A stretch of DNA of 64,000 nucleotides from Erigeron canadensis (lineage: Eukaryota > Streptophyta > Magnoliopsida > Asterales > Asteraceae). A program made the position numbers and the translations under genes. Positions 60,401-64,000 of this stretch are shown here, one piece after another (within the stretch, counting starts at the first letter, position 1; every line of letters begins with the position of its first letter). The stretch is taken from contig NC_057761.1 in assembly GCF_010389155.1 (NCBI RefSeq), forward strand, positions 11,720,501 through 11,784,500, written 5' to 3'. Below the pieces are notes generated by a model. That model made no database searches. It saw only the letters and a list, made by a program, of their open reading frames with translations, and had not been told where the DNA came from.

Positions 60401-61329
60401 GACCCGCCCAGTGATCTTTCTGAGCCAGTCGGTGTTGCTGTTTCAGTTTTATTTGTACCAATTACCTGACACGCAGGAGATAGCTCAGGTTCCTCGTCAG
60501 AGGTAGAGAGTCTAGAGAGATCTTTGCAGAAATCAGTTGCAAAGCTCTCCTAAAGATCATCAGCATATGCGTCGCCCAGAATATTGATAAAACAGTTACT
60601 TAGGAACCTTTAGAACGTAATATGCACACTTGTTTTCCCTTTCAACTTTGACACCAACTAGGAAAACAACATTTCGGCAAAATCAACATTCATTCCATGC
60701 CACTATTAATATCCCATCTCAACTTGGATCAAAGAGATCTGATCCAAACCACCATGGTTCCCACCAAGGCACTCAACAATTTGAGTCCAGAAGTACCTCC
60801 GACAGTTTTTAAAGCCAGACAGAAAGATGTGTCCAGAGGTCTTCAAATTTCCATCACCATCAAGCATTTGATCATGGCCCATGTCCAACAAAACTTCCCT
60901 GAAGTTTGTTCCTCTCTTTCTCTTCATATATGCAGAGGATGGAGGCAAGTAGTTCAGATGTAGAGCCTCTCTGAACCCATCAAAGGTGATATTGCACTTC
61001 TTAGTTCCATTCTTAAGAGTGAAGGAGATAGATTTTTCATCTTTACTAATCTCCGTAGTGTACCAGAATTCTAGCAGATATCTATGATATAGATTTTGGG
61101 GGTCTGCTGTCAAGGCATAATGTAAAGGGCATGATTCAAGAAATCTGTTTATTCTGCCTATGAGAGTTTTGGATTTGGCATTTAGAGCCGCCTTGAAGTT
61201 ATTCATATTGAACCTGATGGTTTTAGGTTCAAAGTTTTTCGGCCACGATGAACTTGCCTTCACCCCCGGTTTAGGAGGGGAGAATTCAAATGCTATAAGA
61301 GATTTGGGTTCCTTTGATTGTTTAGCCAT
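57475..61329 (-). pseudogene. Sirevirus envelope-like ORF of element B (several breaks)
   Basis: ATG at 61,329 to TAG/TAA near 57,475: 1,285 codons counting breaks, close to the 1,275 of element A. The N-terminal module is recognisable (INRFLESCPLHYALT; LLEFWYTTEI; VECLGGNHGGLDQ). Breaks include adjacent TAA and TAG near 60,706, further stops near 60,136, 59,877, 58,567 and 58,081, and a frame change around 59,070-59,360. The middle is acidic and Pro-rich; the C-terminal half is coiled-coil and Lys-rich (EKKDKEAGKKDKGKAQ). Sequence identity with element A is low outside the N-terminal module. Confidence 0.7.
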
Positions 61330-62014
61330 TTGAATATTGTGAATGAAAATGAAGATGAAGTAGATTTAAGTGAATTTTGGGTTTGGAGAGATAGAGAATT
61401 GAATGAAGGAATTTGAGGGAATTTATAGAGAGAGAATGATGATTGGGGAGTAAATGAAAAAGTGGTATTTATATTTATTGTGGAAATTCAAAAGTAAATC
61501 CAAAAAGAATATAAATATAAAATATTTTGAATCTCAAAACCGATGGTAATATATTTAATTTGAAATCAATTTTGATCGGTTTTGGAATCCGAAAATAATT
61601 TTTGAGTATAAGTCCGCATTAAATGCAATGACGGTTTAATACCCCATTTTTCAAACAGTTTCACCATTTTCAAGGAAAAAGTGATCATTATTTTTCATTT
61701 ACGGCGCCACTTAGGTGTCATATCAGCAAAAAGAGCATCTTGGAACAGTAATAAACATGTGGACATATAACATCCAAGTATCCATGAGACATATGAAGTG
61801 ACCGTTGGACTTCAGTTTTAACTTAATAAAAACTGAGCATGGTCAGTTAGTGCAATCTGAACCATCTCATTTGAAACAAAATTCTGAAGTCCTTCAGACA
61901 ACTGAGACATTTTAGTCCAAAATATTTTTCTGAGAAAAAGAAAAATTTCTTTTTAGTGAGAGATTCTTTTAAGTGCAAAAACATTTTTGACACTTCCCCC
62001 TGAACAAGTGCTAC
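61330..62014 (-). other. pol-to-envelope-like spacer of element B with internal purine tract
   Basis: Non-coding. A GTTCAGGGGGAAGTG tract (minus strand, 61,991-62,005) just after pol resembles a PPT. The rest is AT-rich and shares blocks with the spacer of element A. Confidence 0.55.
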
Positions 62015-62745
62015 ACTGGATTGAGCATTCCTAACTCGCTAATGAGATGTCTAAAAGTTTTAACATCCAAAGGTTTGTAAAAACATCAGCTAGTTGTTTG
62101 TCAGTGGGAATAAAATATAACTCAATATCACCTTTAATAATATGGTCTCTGATGAAATGATACCTGAGATCAATATGCTTGGTCTTAGAGTGCATGACAG
62201 GATTGTGAGAAATTGCAATGGCACTTGTGTTATCACAAAAGATTAGAGTCTTTGTGTAAGTAACACCATAATTAGTTAGTTGGTTTTTCATCCACAAAAT
62301 CTGAGCACAGCAACTGGCTGCAGAAATGTATTCAGCCTCTGTAGTGGATAGTGATACTGTAGTCTGTTTCTTGCTTGTCCAACTAACCAATTTGCCACCA
62401 AGGAAATGACAACCACCTGTGGTACTTTTCCTATCTATCTTACAACCTGCATGGTCAGATCTGAATTACCCATTAGATCTAGACTTGAGCCTTTGGGATA
62501 CCAAAGACCAAGTCTGGGGACACCTTTCAGGTATTGAAAAATCCTATTCACAGCTTTTAGGTGTGAATCTCTGGGAGCAGACTGAAATCTTGCACAAAGG
62601 CATGTTGCAAACATTATGTCAGGTCTACTTGCAGTTAAGTACATGAGGGATCCCACCATACCCCGATAAAGTGTGGAATCCACTTGTTTTCCATTAGGAT
62701 CTGAGACCATTGAAAGTGGTGCAGAAATGGGAGTATACAACATTG
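62015..62745 (-). pseudogene. pol: copia pol 3' end of element B: RT end and RNase H
   Basis: The RT-RNase H connection (YRGMVGSLMYLTASRPDIMF), RNase H with SDHAGCK (after a frameshift near 62,460), SLSTTEAEYISAASCCAQ, the HIDLRYHFIRDH motif and QLADVFT are clear. A further one-base loss near 62,078 shifts the last residues. Similar to but clearly distinct from the family of copies 0-III. Confidence 0.88.
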
Positions 62746-63361
62746 GTTGTGTCAGGTTATCCATCCCTCTTGTGTATGGAGACAGGCAATTGCTGAGGAT
62801 GGAATATACATAGTACCAAATCTTTGGTAGATTCTTCAGTTTGATATCTTTCATCTTGGTTAAAAGACCTTCATAACCAAGAGAGATCAAAGCAGCAAAC
62901 ATCTCTTCATTCGTCTCAAAAGTATCAAAATCAGCATGTCCATTAGAGTTTGCTTCAGGAAGTCTTAAGATCCTTCGGAAATCATCAAGATTGAACTCGA
63001 ACTCATAAGTTCTATCACCAGAATGCAATTGATATTGAAAATAGCCTTGGCGACGAAGTTCTGGTGATTTATGTTTGGCTTTGGATCTTGAAAGTGTTGG
63101 ATCTTGAGGCTGAACAAATGTAATAGATCTCCACATATCATAAAGATAGACTTCAGCCAAGTCTAATTCAACAGTGAGTGCATATGTGAGAGGATGATTG
63201 TGGAATATTCTTGAAACGATTGGAAAACCAGGAGCAACGAAAGGATCAAACAGTGCTGTGTTATTTCTCATATTACTTGTGTTTTCGGCAACAAGTATTT
63301 CTTCAATCGATTTGTTTAGAGCAACCTCGTCATCATGTTCAATAACTTCTTGAGGATCCAT
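62435..63361 (-). CDS. chimeric ORF: envelope-like N-terminus (element C) fused to copia RT end
   Basis: 308 codons from ATG at 63,361. Residues 1-205 are a third version of the envelope-like module (NHPLTYALTVELDLAEVYL; FNLDDFRRILRLPE; ALISLGYEGLL; YVYSILSNCLSPYTRGMDN). From about residue 206 it is copia RT end (TPISAPLSMVSDPNG onward) until a frameshift near 62,460. The junction is in frame with no stop. It probably arose by deletion or recombination between two elements. Whether it is transcribed is unknown; the product has no complete enzymatic domain. Confidence 0.65.
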   Translation of the reverse strand: MDPQEVIEHDDEVALNKSIEEILVAENTSNMRNNTALFDPFVAPGFPIVSRIFHNHPLTYALTVELDLAEVYLYDMWRSITFVQPQDPTLSRSKAKHKSPELRRQGYFQYQLHSGDRTYEFEFNLDDFRRILRLPEANSNGHADFDTFETNEEMFAALISLGYEGLLTKMKDIKLKNLPKIWYYVYSILSNCLSPYTRGMDNLTQPMLYTPISAPLSMVSDPNGKQVDSTLYRGMVGSLMYLTASRPDIMFATCLCARFQSAPRDSHLKAVNRIFQYLKGVPRLGLWYPKGSSLDLMGNSDLTMQVVR

Positions 63362-64000
63362 TTTTGTTATTTTTCTGATTTTAAGACATAAAACAATTTA
63401 ACGCACTCATAAAATAGAGTTTGAATAGCAAATAACAAGGTTCACTCAAATGATTTATATAAAATACAAAGAGGTTCACAAAGGTGATCAACTCAGTGTA
63501 TTCTATATAAATAACTTGAAATGAGAAAAATGAACACAGAAAAGTCAAATACATATTTCCGTATATAAACTTACAAAGAAGTTCACAAAGGCGATCAATT
63601 CTCTGCACTTTTATATATTTTCATATGTACATAACTTTGAAAATTAGGTATAATCATATAAGTACAAGATATTTGAGAATAGTAAGGAAGTAAACAAAGG
63701 CGTTAGATTCCTCGTATTTCAAATATGTTGCAGTTATATGACAATACAAAGCACTTTGTCACACCACACAAAATTTAAAAGAAAAAAAATTGAAAGGAAA
63801 AATAATTTTGGAAAAATTTTTCTAAGTATGGCAATCAGGACGATCTAGACAAGATCGTCCTGAGGTTGAACTCAGTTATTATGGAAAAAAAAAATTAAGT
63901 ATAGAAAAGGAAATTTGGACGATATTGTTCAAGATCGTCTCAACATTTGTTATTGGGAAAAAGGCTAAGGAAATAAAATGGGACGATCTTGTTCAAGATC
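63362..64000 (-). other. upstream region of element C: AAGGCG repeats and GATCGTC hairpins
   Basis: Non-coding. AAGG(C/T)G boxes at 63,482, 63,589 and 63,697 are spaced 107 and 108 bp, each followed by GATCAA or TTAGAT-like sequence. This parallels the tail repeat at 2,045-2,271. Hairpins GACGATCTAGACAAGATCGTC-like lie at 63,839-63,861, 63,913-63,940 and 63,981 to the window end. By analogy with copy I this is the spacer downstream of a pol gene that lies outside the window. Confidence 0.6.

Larger units (their letters stand above)
56254..62745 (-). mobile_element. Sirevirus-like copia element B, 3' half
   Basis: On the minus strand: end of RT, RNase H, spacer with an internal purine tract, envelope-like ORF, PPT, 928-bp 3' LTR ending at 56,254. 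The LTR end abuts the spacer of element A, so B inserted into A in the same orientation. The upstream part of B is replaced by a different envelope-like N-terminus (element C) near 62,745. Confidence 0.75.

Noticed and set aside
50466..61329. Extra ORFs as true viral envelope proteins
   Set aside because: No signal peptide, cleavage site or convincing transmembrane helix is visible; the name is positional only.

Overview
The window looks like nuclear DNA from a flowering plant, most likely a eudicot. It is AT-rich, split by introns, and packed with plant-type LTR retrotransposons whose primer-binding sites match plant initiator tRNA-Met. The single ordinary gene is a plant-specific BTB/NPH3 protein. 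The retrotransposon proteins resemble those of Asteraceae-type genomes, but that family assignment is an impression, not a demonstration.

Layout. (1) 1-13,211: decayed Ty1/copia copies of one Sirevirus-like family. Copy 0 (+) and copy I (-) meet tail to tail in an inverted repeat with arms of at least 2,022 bp and a 133-bp spacer. Copy I runs to its 5' LTR at 11,102-11,413, followed by the tail and LTR of a third copy (III, +). (2) 13,214-22,164: a solo-type Ty3/gypsy LTR (-), a copia 5' fragment (+) and a copia 3' fragment (-). (3) 22,168-35,137: a Ty3/gypsy 5' fragment (LTR, PBS, gag) split by a full-length copia element II (23,028-33,900) with both LTRs and a 5-bp target duplication AATAA. 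(4) 35,564-40,107 (-): the BTB/NPH3 gene, three exons. (5) 40,108-44,039: AT-rich intergenic DNA with two SINE-like tRNA relics and a copia LTR/leader relic. (6) 44,040-64,000: nested Sirevirus-like elements A, B and C (-), each carrying a long extra ORF downstream of pol in the position of the Sirevirus envelope-like ORF. Element A is interrupted by two Helitrons. The larger one (44,264-49,713) carries an RPA70-like pseudogene that itself holds a hAT MITE; the smaller one sits inside the envelope-like ORF of A.

How the parts relate. Everything except the NPH3 gene is mobile DNA in layers. The order of insertion can be read from what interrupts what: gypsy gag then copia II; element A then Helitron 1 then hAT MITE; element A then Helitron 2; element A then B. 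None of the retroelements is intact: each has nonsense codons, frameshifts or deletions. The most interesting material is in the non-coding and accessory parts: arrays of GACGATCTT/AAGATCGTC hairpins, AAGGCG boxes repeated about every 110 bp, several polypurine tracts, TQT motifs in Gag that resemble LC8 dynein-light-chain ligands, and three divergent versions of the extra ORF.
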